Assembly: GCF_958298935.1 (NCBI RefSeq)
Contig: NC_084924.1
Span: forward strand, 24,215,819-24,279,818
Source: Phragmites australis
Lineage: Eukaryota > Streptophyta > Magnoliopsida > Poales > Poaceae
Direction: 5' to 3'
DNA: 64,000 bases
The position numbers and the translations under genes are program-made. This document shows, piece by piece, positions 11,216-21,989 of this stretch. Under the pieces are notes generated by a model, which ran no database searches, was not told the DNA's origin, and was given only the letters and a program-made list of their open reading frames with translations. The first letter of the stretch is position 1; every line of letters starts with the position of its first letter.

Positions 11216-11227
11216 GCTCTGATACCA
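11216..11227 (-). other. primer-binding site for initiator Met tRNA
   Basis: The minus strand reads TGGTATCAGAGC, the standard 12-base PBS complementary to the 3' end of plant initiator tRNA-Met. It lies four bases from the TTACA end of the LTR at 11232. This fixes the minus orientation of the element and identifies the neighbouring LTR as its 5' LTR. Confidence 0.88.
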
Positions 11228-12170
11228 CTCCTGTAAGACCACTTTCTCAAGACCTCCTATGCCTCATGTATCAGTCCCTAGATTAAGTAGTTGATACATA
11301 TAGTACAACAATTATAGCATCATAGTCATACATCGTATATAATATATTAAGGTTACAATAGTTCAAAAGGTCTTAAACAATATGGTACATTACAAACCTG
11401 GCCAACAAGCAAACAAAAAAGCACAGTGTAACAACAACCCGAACCCACATGCAGGTAGGGTGTGAATGTGACCGCTACTCTACTCCTCATCTGTGCCTTC
11501 ATCTTTAGCAAAGTTGACATCCATCTTCTTTTCTGAATGATAGCAAGTATGAGTATGGAAGGTACTCAATATATCCTAAACTATTACAAGGGTTTCATAT
11601 ATGTATAAAGGATGACTCAAGGATAAGGCTTTATGATTTTGTTTTAAACGTAAAGCAATTTATGTAGGTATCTAGTTATATTCTCAACTTTAACATTAAA
11701 ATAGTGTAAACAAAGTAACAATGTATATCTGGGGGTTTTTGGTCCTAGGAGGTGCTTCACTTCATTCTGCAGTTCCTATCATTGTGTCTGGTGTACCTCT
11801 AGTACCACATAGCTCCTAACAGATCGAGTCAGTAGCCTCATCATACAGACATATAGTCCACACAATTACTCGTCAATGAGATAGACGCCCCAATTCTAAC
11901 AAAGTGAGTTCATTGCTTTGCATGTCCATAACCATGGACATGACTATTCAAATAGATTTACACTCTGCAGAGATTGTACACTGTACCCACACAATATGTT
12001 CATACCAAGATGCTTTAATCATCTTCCCTTGCTGGACTATACTACGAGATACCCCAAGTGCTCCAGGTCTACATAAGGAATGACAGGGTATCATCATGAC
12101 CTTTGTAAAGAGTTTGATTGCATCAACATCCCGCGAAGCACTTGACAGATGCTTGGGTTCTCGTTGCTCC

Positions 12171-12425
12171 CACTACTACAAAATATTTTTAGAGGGACGC
12201 CCATGTATAGATGTATATTGAGAGTCGTCTGGGCAAATGGTATCACACATGGTTCCAAACTAGAACCGCTTGGAAAAATAATAAGTAGTTTTCACAAAGT
12301 GGAACGCTTTAGTATATACTGTTCTCATTTAGGAACCATTTGTACTAATAATATAGACGGTTCTCAAATGAGACTTTCTATACAGATGACATAGTACAAA
12401 TGGTTCCAATAGGAACCGTCTCGAT
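12171..12425 (+). mobile_element. CACTA-like terminal fragment
   Basis: The segment begins CACTACTACAAAA, resembling a CACTA terminal inverted repeat. It then carries inverted copies of a GGAACCGTCT / AGACGGTTC-type motif (12290-12420), like the subterminal repeats of grass CACTA elements. The matching right-hand terminus was not found, so this is a fragment or a degenerate MITE inside the LTR. Confidence 0.4.
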
Positions 12426-14789
12426 AGGAGCATCCTGCTTTGCACTACACTTTGACACAGACGCGTGGTTACCAAACATGTTTGTGATGACCAAGTTCAT
12501 CTGTTAAAACTTCGACAGTCAAAATCCTAAGTTGTCTCATCCTCTCATTACTCCTCTATTCTCTCTCTCATTTAGGAAAAAGAATCGCCAAAATCAGAGT
12601 CAGAAGAGAGAAGTTATGACTCCTGAAGATTTAATCTAAAATTAAATCAAGAATTTACAAAATGGCACTATTTAGGGGTTAGGCCCACAAGTGGGACCCA
12701 ATAAATAGTACTGAGCGGTTCACTGAATAGTACCTGGATGGGGTCCACTGAATATTATCTATGGGGCCCATTGTACAACGCATCATTGGACTAGATTGGG
12801 CTTGGGCTTAGGCCTGGGTTGGGTTGCATAGTGGCAACCCACCAAGGTCAGCTCGCTTAGCTTCACGGGCCAGCTGGGCTAGCCCACAGGGATACGACCT
12901 TTGACCACTGGGCTATCCAGCAGGCCGACTGACAATGGGCCAAGTCACGGTTAGCTCGGCCGGGCCACGCCAATGTGGCCAAAGCCCAGCCACGTGCGTG
13001 TGCACAGCTCGCTAGTGGAGCAGAGCGACAAAGGGGAATGGGGCTGGCAACAAGTAATTGTTGCAGCGTGTCACCAGCAACTCTCTAGAATTGCACCCCT
13101 GTTAGGATCTCATGATGGTGAATGCAGGTCGGGCATCTACTTTCTATGGAGAATCCATTTTGGCACTCAACACAAGCAGGTAGCCACTGAAGCGACATCA
13201 GACAGCAACCGGAGACTCAGACGGCGGTGGAACAGAAAGTGGGTAGCACCTCTCTGCTATTTGCGTGCATGGGCACCTACACACCTACAACTACGGCTTC
13301 CCAATTGCTGCCATGGCATGAAGGTCAGCTCAATAGAGTGCAAGGAGAGCGTCGATGACAATCACAACACGCCGATGGGAAAAAAAATCTCGCGAGCAAC
13401 CTCGCCACGTGAAGGTGGTCACACGGGCGAAAATAGTCTACCTAGGTGGGGAGTACAATGGATTAGGGAAGCTCATCGAGCTCATAAATGTGGAAGGAAA
13501 GGATGGCGGCCGATGGTGAGAAGCTTCTGGCGGTGTGGACCTGCTCAGCCTTTGGTCCATGTGCTTGCTACCACCATCTAAACGTAGACGGGAGAGCCAC
13601 AGGTGTATGGCGAGCTCCTCTTGCTCCTCGGCTGCTCACAGGGAAGAGGCGTCTACGGCATGGTAGCAACCGTGATGGAATGGGCGGCAACATTGAGATG
13701 CAGATAGGGGAGAGAAGAGGGAAAAAGGGGGCCAGTGTGGTTATTTTATAGAATGAGGGAGACTAGGAGGTGGAAGTAGTGAGGCGGCGTGGAACCTGCC
13801 TCGGAGGCGTGGCAGCACTGCGCTGGTGTCGGAGGGTTAACTCATGTCGCAGGGATCCTGAGGGACCCCTTTTTAGAGATTCGGCTGGGGGGATGATTCT
13901 AAATATGTTTGCTGGAGAAATAAATGGATGTAAATGTGATGGCAGGTGGGGTGGAATGATCTAATGCAGAAAAGAGTAAATGCGCTGGGGGATTTTTAGA
14001 CAGGTTCGGGCTGCACTGCGCGTAACACCCTACTCCTGTGTGGATGCTATAAATGCCCTGAGAATGTCTCTTAGGAATGTGCTAGTTACAAGAATGTTTG
14101 TCTATCCTAGAGCCTCGGGCTCCTTGTTCTTCGGTGGTCACAGCTTCTGTACTTGTACTAAGGGTTCTTCGAGTCTCGGCGTCTGCGCTCTCTCCGAACC
14201 TCTGAAAGGATTCATGTTCGATTGTCTCTGCCTTCTCCCCCCTTTGTCCGTGCCTACCGACTGCTTTAAATACCCACCGGCGGTGACGTTCCCCGAAAGG
14301 GAGGGCATGAGTTCCAAGGCACCATAAATGGAAAGGGAGTCACTATGGCCTCTGCGCGAAGTGATGGGGGTTGAAAACGCGCCTCGCGCCCGGTCTTCAG
14401 TCGTCATGATGGTGCTGGCAACGGGCGCCGTGGAGAGGGCCCACCGGGCAGCCGCAGAGCGGCCCGGCGTGCCCGCCCGGTCTTGTTCGCCTGCCACAGC
14501 AGCGCGGCAGACGGAACGCCTCGGGCCTCGCGATGATATCCCGAGGCGCGCTGGATGGCGCGGGATTGGACCCGTGCATTAAATGCCCCCACGCCCTTCT
14601 GCCAGAGTATGGCAGGGACTGACACCGAGTGTGGCGGGAGCAGTTGGAGGTGACAGGCCACACGCGTCCCCTTAAATGTGGCATCGGGCCTGTCACTGGC
14701 TGCCACCTCATCGCTGGACCCCTGTGGGGGCCACTGATGGGGGGCTTCCTGGGCCGTCGGGGAACCGAGTGCTTGGGGGTCACTGTTCA

Positions 14790-15707
14790 TGATGAGGACA
14801 TCACTCCCTCGGATACATACAATGATCCTCCATTGAACTTTCAAGGTCCAATCACAAGAGCTCGCGCACGACAATTAAATTTAGAGGTGAGCTCGTTCCT
14901 AAGCAACTTTTTATATAATTTTGAGAATACATTACTACCTAATGATTATGTGTTGCTTAGGAATCATGGAGAGGACAAGGAGACACATAGAGGAAGGCTT
15001 GGAGGCGTGGAGGAGCAGCTAGGACGTCCAACAACAGCAGGAGGTCCAGTCCAACTCGAGTCCGAATCAGCCTCGACCTCCAGGACCAGTGAGCAGTAAA
15101 ATGGACGCCCAGGACGCATCCGGACTCAGTTTTCGATGATTCACATATGGTTGGAAAGATAATTTCATAAGGAAACCAATGGCGTTGGTTTGAAGTCCAA
15201 ATTCCTTCTGAGTCAACGGGAAACGTCGAAACAAGTCAGCGTCCAGAATCTGTCCCGGTGCTGCGTCACCGTTTTTGGTCCGTTGGGCCGTGTATCGTCG
15301 TTGAGCCCATTAGGGGGGGCGTGACCAGGGGGTGTGACGACCCTAGACCCTTATTATCAGCAGCCGCCGCTCTCGTTAGGGCGGGTTTTGCTTAGATTAT
15401 TCTGTCAAGAACAGTTTCGCCGTTTCGTCGGTTTGTGAGACCCCAACTCGTGAGATTAATCATTCATCTGCAATTTGGTTGCATTCTTCCTTGTTCTTGC
15501 TTGTGTTCTTCGATTCGCAGGCAAGGACTTTAGCCTTCTTGGCGAGGTCAACCGTGCAACGCCGGTTGATAACCAGAGGAGATGTGGTGCTGCGATTGCG
15601 GGGTTTCGGATCGTGTTGTTCGGAAGCCGGATCGACTTGTGTCTCGTTTCCACCAAATCGAGAGTTACCAGAACCTTTCAGAAGATCGGGAACCCTTGTT
15701 CATATTA
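14790..15707 (+). repeat. 5' LTR of small CRM-like element
   Basis: The LTR runs from TGATGAGGACATCACTCC to CTTGTTCATATTA and ends three bases before the PBS. The first 310 bp repeat the coding sequence for the polyprotein C-terminus, closing with TAA at 15097-15099. The region from 15582 onward provides the first 42 codons of the long frame. It ends TA rather than the usual CA. Confidence 0.92.
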
Positions 15708-17165
15708 AGTGGTATCAGAGCTAACCGTCTATGCATTCCAGTTGGTTCCGTTCGTCTTTTGTTGTTGCAGGAAGCACATGGAGGAGGATTGATGGGACAT
15801 TTTGGTGCTAAGAAGACGAAGGATATGTTGGCCACACATTTCTTTTGGCCAAAGATGAGGAGAGGTGTTGAGCGGTTCATGGCACGCTGTACCACATGTC
15901 AAAAGGCTAAGTCTCGCTTGAATCCACATGGTTTGTATATGCCTCTTCCTGTTCCTTCTATTCCTTTGGCAGATATTTCGATGGACTTTGTTTTGGGATT
16001 GCCTAGGACTAAGAGGGGGAGGGATAGCATTTTTGTTGTTGTGGATCGTTTTTCTAAGATGGCACATTTTATACCTTGTCATAAAAGTGATGATGCCGTT
16101 TATATTGCTGACCTCTTTTTCAAAGAGATTGTTCGCTTGCATGGTATGCCTTCTACTATTATTTCAGATCGCAACGCTAAATTTTTGAGTCACTTTTGGC
16201 GCACTCTATGGAATAAGTTGGGTACAAAACTATTGTTTTCTACTACTTGCCACCCACAAACGGATGGGCAAACGGAGGTAGTGAACCGCACTTTGGGTAC
16301 CATGTTGAGAGCTATTTTGAAGAAAAATTTGAAGATGTGGGAAGAATATTTGCCCCACGTGGAGTTTGCTTATAATCGGGCAACACATTCTACCACCAAG
16401 GTAAGTCCTTTTCAGGTAGTGTATGGTTTTACCCCTCGCGCTCCTATTGATCTTTTGCCTTTACCTACCACTGAAAGAACACATAGTGATGCTAGTGCAC
16501 GTGCTGATTTTATTCATAAGTTGCATAAAACAACTAAAATAAATATCGAAAAGATGAATGAAAAGTATAGAATTGCTGGTAGTGAAGGTAGGAAAGAAGT
16601 CAAACTTGAACCGGGTGATTTAGTGTGGTTGCATTTAAGAAAAGATAGGTTTCCAGAGCTGCGTAAGTCTAAATTAATGCCAAGAGCTGCTGGTCCTTAT
16701 AAGATAATTGAGAAAATAAATGATAATGCATATAAACTTGAGTTGCCACCCGAGTTCGGGGTTAGTCCTTCTTTTAACATTGCAGATTTAAAACCTTACT
16801 TGGGAGCCGATGATGAGCTTGAGTCGAGGACGACTCCAATTCAAGAGGGGGAGGATGATGAGGACATCACTCCCTCGGATACATACAATGATCCTCCATT
16901 GAACTTTCAAGGTCCAATCACAAGAGCTCGCGCACGACAATTAAATTTAGAGGTGAGCTCGTTCCTAAGCAACTCTTTATATAATTTTGAGAATAAATTA
17001 CTACCTAATGATTATGTGTTGCTTAGGAATCATGGAGAGGACAAGGAGACACATAGAGGAAGGCTTGGAGGCGTGGAGGAGCAGCTAGGACGTCCAACAA
17101 CAGCAGGAGGTCCAGTCCAACTCGAGTCCGAATCAACCTCGACCTCCAGGACCAGTGAGCAGTAA
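15582..17165 (+). CDS. 527-aa LTR-integrase open frame of the small element
   Basis: One uninterrupted frame starts with ATG inside the 5' LTR, reads through the PBS (residues 43-47), and enters a full Ty3 integrase. The zinc-binding residues are H66, H73, C103 and C106. The catalytic triad is D135 (ISMDFV), D196 (IISDRN) and E232 (DGQTEVVN), with DD35E spacing. The core is followed by the C-terminal domain (LVWLHLRKDRFPELRKSKL, LKPYLGADDE). The last ~103 residues, from 425, are encoded by the 3' LTR and include GPITRARARQLNLEVSSFLS. Relative to a full Pol, everything before the integrase is gone. Whether it is translated is unknown. Confidence 0.8.
   Translation: MWCCDCGVSDRVVRKPDRLVSRFHQIESYQNLSEDREPLFILSGIRANRLCIPVGSVRLLLLQEAHGGGLMGHFGAKKTKDMLATHFFWPKMRRGVERFMARCTTCQKAKSRLNPHGLYMPLPVPSIPLADISMDFVLGLPRTKRGRDSIFVVVDRFSKMAHFIPCHKSDDAVYIADLFFKEIVRLHGMPSTIISDRNAKFLSHFWRTLWNKLGTKLLFSTTCHPQTDGQTEVVNRTLGTMLRAILKKNLKMWEEYLPHVEFAYNRATHSTTKVSPFQVVYGFTPRAPIDLLPLPTTERTHSDASARADFIHKLHKTTKINIEKMNEKYRIAGSEGRKEVKLEPGDLVWLHLRKDRFPELRKSKLMPRAAGPYKIIEKINDNAYKLELPPEFGVSPSFNIADLKPYLGADDELESRTTPIQEGEDDEDITPSDTYNDPPLNFQGPITRARARQLNLEVSSFLSNSLYNFENKLLPNDYVLLRNHGEDKETHRGRLGGVEEQLGRPTTAGGPVQLESESTSTSRTSEQ
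15710..15721 (+). other. primer-binding site for initiator Met tRNA
   Basis: TGGTATCAGAGC matches the canonical 12-base initiator-Met PBS exactly. It lies two bases after the 5' LTR end and inside the long open frame. The next bases (TAACCGTCTATGC) already belong to the integrase N-terminal region. Confidence 0.93.
16843..16855 (+). other. polypurine tract
   Basis: AAGAGGGGGAGGA lies immediately upstream of the 3' LTR start and would prime plus-strand DNA synthesis. It also encodes residues of the polyprotein (QEGEDDED). The same tract precedes the LTR at 3909. Confidence 0.85.
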
Positions 17166-17773
17166 AACGGACGCCTAGGACGCATCCGGACTCCGTTTTT
17201 GATGATTCACATATGGTTGGAAAGATAATTTCATAAGGAAACCAATGGCGTTGGTTTGAGGTCCAAATTCCTTCTGAGTCAACGGGAAACGTCGAAACAA
17301 GTCAGCGTTCAGAATCTGTCCCGGTGCTGTGTCACCGTTTTTGGTCCGTTGGGCCGTGTATCGTCGTTGAGCCCATTAGGGGGGGCGTGACCAGGGGGTG
17401 TGACGACCCTAGACCCTTATTATCAGCCGCCGCCACTCTCGTTAGGGCGGGTTTTGCTTAGATTATTCTGTCAAGAACAGTTTCGCCGTTTCGTCGGTTT
17501 GTGAGACCCCAACTCGTGAGATTAATCATTCATCTGCAATTTGGTTGCATTCTTCCTTGTTCTTGCTTGTGTTCTTCGATTCGCAGGCAAGGACTTTAGC
17601 CTTCTTGGCGAGGTCAATCGTGCAACGCCGGTTGATAACCAGAGGAGACGTGATGCTGCGATTGCGGGGTTTCGGATCGTGTTGTTCGGAAGCCGGATCG
17701 ACTTGTGTCTCGTTTCCACCAAATCGAGAGTTACTAGAACCTTTCGGAAGATCGGGAACCCTTGTTCATATTA
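16856..17773 (+). repeat. 3' LTR of small CRM-like element
   Basis: It is the same length (918 bp) as the 5' LTR and differs from it at about 17 positions by hand alignment, for example at 16976, 16996 and 17135. It supplies the polyprotein C-terminus and its TAA stop (17163-17165). It ends CATATTA and is followed directly by the GTTCA target duplicate. Confidence 0.92.
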
Positions 17774-17778
17774 GTTCA

Positions 17779-18140
17779 CCTCCCCTGGCACTCTCTCCCG
17801 AAAAAGCCCTCTCTTGGTCCTCGGGGAACCGAGTGCTCGGGGGCCACTATTTATGTTTCAAGCACTCTCTCCCGGGCTTGACTGTACGGATCCTCGGGGA
17901 ACCGAGTGCTCGGGGGCTGCTGCTCGCAGCCCCGAGCACTCTCTCCCGGAACTACCTTCCTTGGGTCCTCGGGGTACTCGGGTGCCCGGGGGACCACTGC
18001 TCGCAGCCCCGGGCACACCCCTCCCGGTACTCGGTTCTCCTGGTCGTCGGGGGATTTAGGTGCTCGGGGTCACATAGTCTTCGCAGATCATCGGGGAACG
18101 CGGGTACTCGGGGACCACTGTTTGTGGCCCCGAGTGCCCT
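17779..18140 (-). repeat. tandem ~70-bp subrepeats in GC-rich LTR
   Basis: At least four imperfect units repeat the text CTCGGGGAACCGAGTGCTCG, then GGGGCCACTG, then CCCGAGCACTCTCTCCCGG. They begin near 17819, 17893, 17970 and 18090. A further half unit precedes the CRM insertion (14761-14784), showing that the element landed inside the array. The G/C-rich inverted words in each unit can form hairpins. Confidence 0.7.
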
Positions 18141-19026
18141 CTCTTGTAACTTAGTCCTTTTTACCTTGCGGAGATGACCCCGTGGGAGGGCGCCACGTGA
18201 CGGATTGTTGGCCTAGCCTCGGGATTCGGGGACCCCTTGTTCCTGATTCACCGACAACTGGCCATCCGTGCGAGCGGTCACCAAAGTTGCGATGCGCCAA
18301 ACTTTTCGGTGCTCACAGGCTGAGAGTATAGAGAGATAGAGGGAGTGGCTAGAGAGGGAGAGAGAAGTCGGTGGTGACATTGAATGTGTCAGCAGTGGCG
18401 GCGACTAGCAACATCATAGTGGCGTGCACTAGAGGAGGGAGAAGAACGCGAGTGATGGGGTCCACGTGCAGTGGTAGAGCATGAGCTGCTGGCTGCGTCT
18501 GTACGCACACGTGAGTCTAGGGCCAGGCGAGCGCGGGAGCTGGGCTGGCTAGGCTGCACAGTAGAAGGAAAGAAACGGTGGCATGAGAAGAATAAAGAGT
18601 TTGGAATTGGGGCAAATCGAATAGATTTATTTGAATTTAGATTTGGATTTAGATTTGGCATTAATTCAAATAAGGGTATTTAAACTAGGATTTGATTTGA
18701 AGCTCTGACTTTAGGAGAGGATTTGAATTCAAATGATTTGAATTAATTTGGATTTTAGCTAAATTGAATCTTAGAAATAGATTTGAATTTATAATAAATA
18801 AACCAAAATACTTATGATCATCCTATTGCATGGATTAATTTAGAAATTAATTTGGTGCTCTTTGGAATACTTAGCCAAAATAATATATTTGAATATACAT
18901 ATACATATATATATATATACATTCAAATATGTATTTCCTTTATTTTATGTTTGTTTAAATAATAATAAAATTTTAAAAATAAGTGAATTTTGCTATAATC
19001 TAAATGCTAAAACTTGGGATGTTACA

Positions 19027-21686
19027 ACTAGTATATTGCACATGTGCTGATCTATGCCCGTAGAATTCCTTTTTTAAAGCGTCCTCTCTGCCTGTCTTAT
19101 TTCCTTCTTTCTCATAGCCTATTAACTTGATTTAGTGGTTATTTGTATTATTTCCCGTGTTGATCAGTATCCCAAATACCCCGTTTATTTTGGTGATACA
19201 CCAACAGATACTACCCCCTTTGTGTGCTTGTGAAATGTAGCGAAAACATATTCAATTTGTTTTTTTCCATCTATTGCTTGCAGAGAAAAGCCACTCTTAT
19301 ACGCGTGCTATGCTTTTAACATAACTTATCCATTGCTACCAAGACAAAACTTGGCTATCCGGAAAACAAGAGGGCATTGTACATCAAAGTCGGAATTTTG
19401 AAAATTTCGGATACAGGGCAAAGCAAAGCAAGTGAACAGAGATGAACCTTGTACGTTTCGGCTTTTACGCTAGCCGCGGAATAATTCTAACATGCACACT
19501 CATTGTTCTATTGTCATGCCAAATACATGGCCACATCCTGCTCAAGATAGCTTCAATGATTAGAGCTAACTGTTAGCTTTAACTATTATATCATACTTTT
19601 TAAAATTTATATAGATCTCATCATTTTTAATTCCTGGTACCTAACAGAGAGAAAGGAGCTAAGATAAAACCTGTTTCTTACTTAAACCTATGTCTTGGGT
19701 TTGAAGCCACAGGAAAACCTACTGACGTATCAAGCATCGGGCCAGCGGATTCGGGCCCGGCAGAAATCAGATCGGTCGCACACATGCCAAAGGCTGGCTA
19801 CTGGCCTGAGCTTCCATTCTTTTTGGGATCTTGGGCTCCTCTCTTTTACTAAATCTTTGGCTTTACCTCCTTTACCGCATTCCAAAGGGAATTTTGCAAG
19901 AAAGGAAAAATGCTGCAGGGGTGGTAACCGAGGACAATCTCTATGAGTTCTGCTTATCATCAGAGGAGCTTTCCATCTTCATTTTCGTAACAACAGTGAG
20001 CCAAGATTCGTTTAACCATCAAGTAAAAATAATCTTTATTTTAGAGTGATACTACTAATCAGCACAAAGTATATTAAAACTTGCAGCCACAATGGATTAC
20101 GGAACGGCATACTTGAGAAATGAAGAATGCTTAACACTCTCTTGGCTACCGAATTTTTGCCATTAGCCAGATGAATTGGGTGTTATAGTACCAGTTGGGA
20201 TATCAACAATTATACCCTCGAGCTTTCTTCTTGGAGCAGCCATATGTGTTCCTTGATCTGTACCTATGGCATCTCAGATCCACTCGATTATTTCTGTTTT
20301 ATTTCATTTAGTTTTGGTGCTACGGACAGCAGGAGTAGAGAGAAGAGAGACAAGGAGTTGAGAAAATGTGCATGCACTTGCTTGCAAGCGACTGCCGCAT
20401 TCGGCGCCATGTTTAGCGCTACAAGCATGTGGTATTTAAGTGCGACAGGAACTCAAGAACGTTAATCGGATCCCTCTAATTGGATGGAGTACGCACTGAT
20501 TATAATGTTCATCAGATTCAGACATATATCCATCCGGCGCAAATGGATCGATGCTAATGAAAGGCACGTAGTACCAAATTAATGGATGAAAGATAGATTA
20601 TAGATACCCTCTGAATTACACAAGGATCAATTCCTTTTGAAAGAGGCCTTTTGGACCATTGTTTGACCCGGCCAGAATTAAACCTGGACCATGCACTTTC
20701 CGAGACTCCAACATCTTGAGCTCTCGGGAGTCACACGGGCGACGACGCCACTGAGATCCAGAGCCAGGGGACAGGACCGTGTGTATTGGATGCCCCAATC
20801 AAACCTGACGGGTATGTATCATCCCTGTTGTTCCTGAGTAAAAGGATAAGGACAAGAGAAGCAAGAAGAAGCTACAGAACTCGGCCGTACTCTTTACTGT
20901 CGTACGTATTCTGCGGCAAACACAGGCACCCACGATCGCGCGCAACGGTGTGGGCACGGTACCTAGCTACGTGCATTGATTGGGATGAGCACGCAGACAT
21001 GGGCTACGGGAGAGCTGGGCACCAGATCTACTACGCTTGTTAATTAAGCTTGTCCAGTCCAGTCGTTGCATGCTTTGCTTGCTACACGTATGGGACCACC
21101 TCCACCAGGAACGAGACCTGAAACAACGTCCTTACACTGCAGTGCTAGAATCCTGTAGTTAATTAATCTGCTTCCGGGTGATTTGTTATCCGATCGATTA
21201 GATCCAACTGTGCCAGGGGATGCTGGGCTCTTTTACCGTGAACCACTTGCCCCTTGAAACACAACTGGGGGGTAATTTAACACCTGCCGGACAGTATATA
21301 TTTACTTTTTTAACTCTTAGGAAAGCGGAGGTTTCATGCCAAAATAATATACGGTGGTCATCTCAAGTTGGCGCAACTCGTCTGATCATGGAAACAGAAA
21401 AGATATGCTAGTGGCTGCTCGGAACAAACTGGAAGGTTCAAGGGGAGAGAATTGGCAGATTATGTCTGATATTCGGGAGCTCAGTAGGAACTTGACTTTT
21501 GATTTTTTGTTTTCCGCGCAGACAGTGCAACTCTGTTGCGCATTTGTTTCCTGTGACTTGCACAGGTGTTTGTGGCTTAACGGGGCACCTGACTTCTTGC
21601 AAGTTTGTTTGCAGTGAGATTGTAATCCTGATATCATTTAATGATATGGTTTTATCTCCTTATCAAGTGATTGAGATCTTGCTGAT
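19027..21686. other. 2.7-kb stretch without recognisable TE or gene
   Basis: This lies between the outer end of the Tekay-like LTR and the 3' LTR of the copia element. I found no TE domain, LTR pair, TIR or tandem repeat, and no frame with a recognisable domain. Short frames (for example 20244-20465 and 20786-21043 on plus) are unconvincing. The mixed base composition and words such as GTACGTATTC and CCGATCGATTAG differ from the flanking repeats. It may be low-copy host DNA, possibly flanking a gene. Confidence 0.4.
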
Positions 21687-21960
21687 GGTAAGAAATTAAG
21701 TATGATAGAATTGAATATGAGACATAATTTTTACGTGAAAAATTCTTAAAAAACCACATGTATTAATCAGCGATCTTCACTATATCAGAGATATATGCAA
21801 TGCAAGGGATTACAATGAGCATCTCAGTTTTCCTTACAGCTTACAAAATATATTTATAGGGGTGGATATATACGACTCGAGTCTAATACGGACTGTTCTG
21901 AAACATGTGCCGAAAGCATCCCTTGTATAGCCTAACAAGAATTCAGATCATAATCTAACA
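21687..21960 (-). repeat. 3' LTR of the Tork-like copia
   Basis: On the minus strand it starts TGTTAGATTATGATC at 21960 and ends near 21687 (CTTACC). It aligns with 26268-26528 through blocks such as GAGACATAATTTTTA and the TACAGCTTACAA block. Confidence 0.78.
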
Positions 21961-21989
21961 AACTATACTTTGAGACGAATTCCATCTTA

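Larger units (their letters stand above)
14785..17778 (+). mobile_element. complete small CRM-like LTR element, integrase only, with TSDs
   Basis: Two 918-bp LTRs (14790-15707 and 16856-17773) flank only 1148 bp of internal DNA. The 5-bp repeats GTTCA at 14785-14789 and 17774-17778 are the target-site duplication. The PBS (15710-15721) and PPT (ending 16855) are intact. Gag, protease, RT and RNase H are absent; the internal region joins the PBS straight to the integrase N-terminus. By hand alignment the LTRs differ at about 17 sites (14 transitions, 3 transversions, no indels), so insertion was recent. It sits inside the GC-rich LTR at 13981-18256. Confidence 0.93.
13981..18256 (-). repeat. 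GC-rich gypsy LTR (solo?) hosting the small CRM-like element
   Basis: On the minus strand this begins TGTCGGTGAATCAGGAACAA at 18256 and ends near 13981 after the conserved CCCGAACCTGTCTAAAAATC. Both are familiar end regions of one grass gypsy LTR type. Without the nested element it is about 1.29 kb. No internal domain or PBS adjoins either end, so it is likely a solo LTR. The flanks (GTAAA and ACTGG) do not match, so the ends are approximate or the TSD is lost. Confidence 0.55.
11232..19026 (-). repeat. 5' LTR of Tekay-like element, split by nested insertions
   Basis: Read on the minus strand, the LTR starts TGTAACATCCCAAG at 19026 and ends CTTACA at 11232, next to the PBS. The start is the usual one for Tekay-type grass LTRs. 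Removing the GC-rich LTR at 13981-18256, with the CRM-like element inside it, leaves about 3.5 kb, in the usual size range for such LTRs. The parts are 11232-13980 and 18257-19026. They hold AT-rich ends, GC-rich G/A-run sequence at 13600-13800 and 18320-18470, and no real gene. The open frames inside are incidental. Confidence 0.7.

Noticed and set aside
12973..13581. 202-residue plus-strand open frame
   Set aside because: It lies inside the Tekay-like LTR, in GC-rich sequence, with no recognisable domain and no conserved context.
14138..14874. Overlapping GC-rich open frames of 119-156 residues on the minus strand
   Set aside because: They overlap each other and run across an LTR insertion boundary at 14790; high GC alone explains them.
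17545..18177. 210-residue plus-strand open frame across the 3' LTR end and the GC-rich array
   Set aside because: It crosses the element boundary and target duplication and then follows tandem subrepeats, so it is a chance frame.
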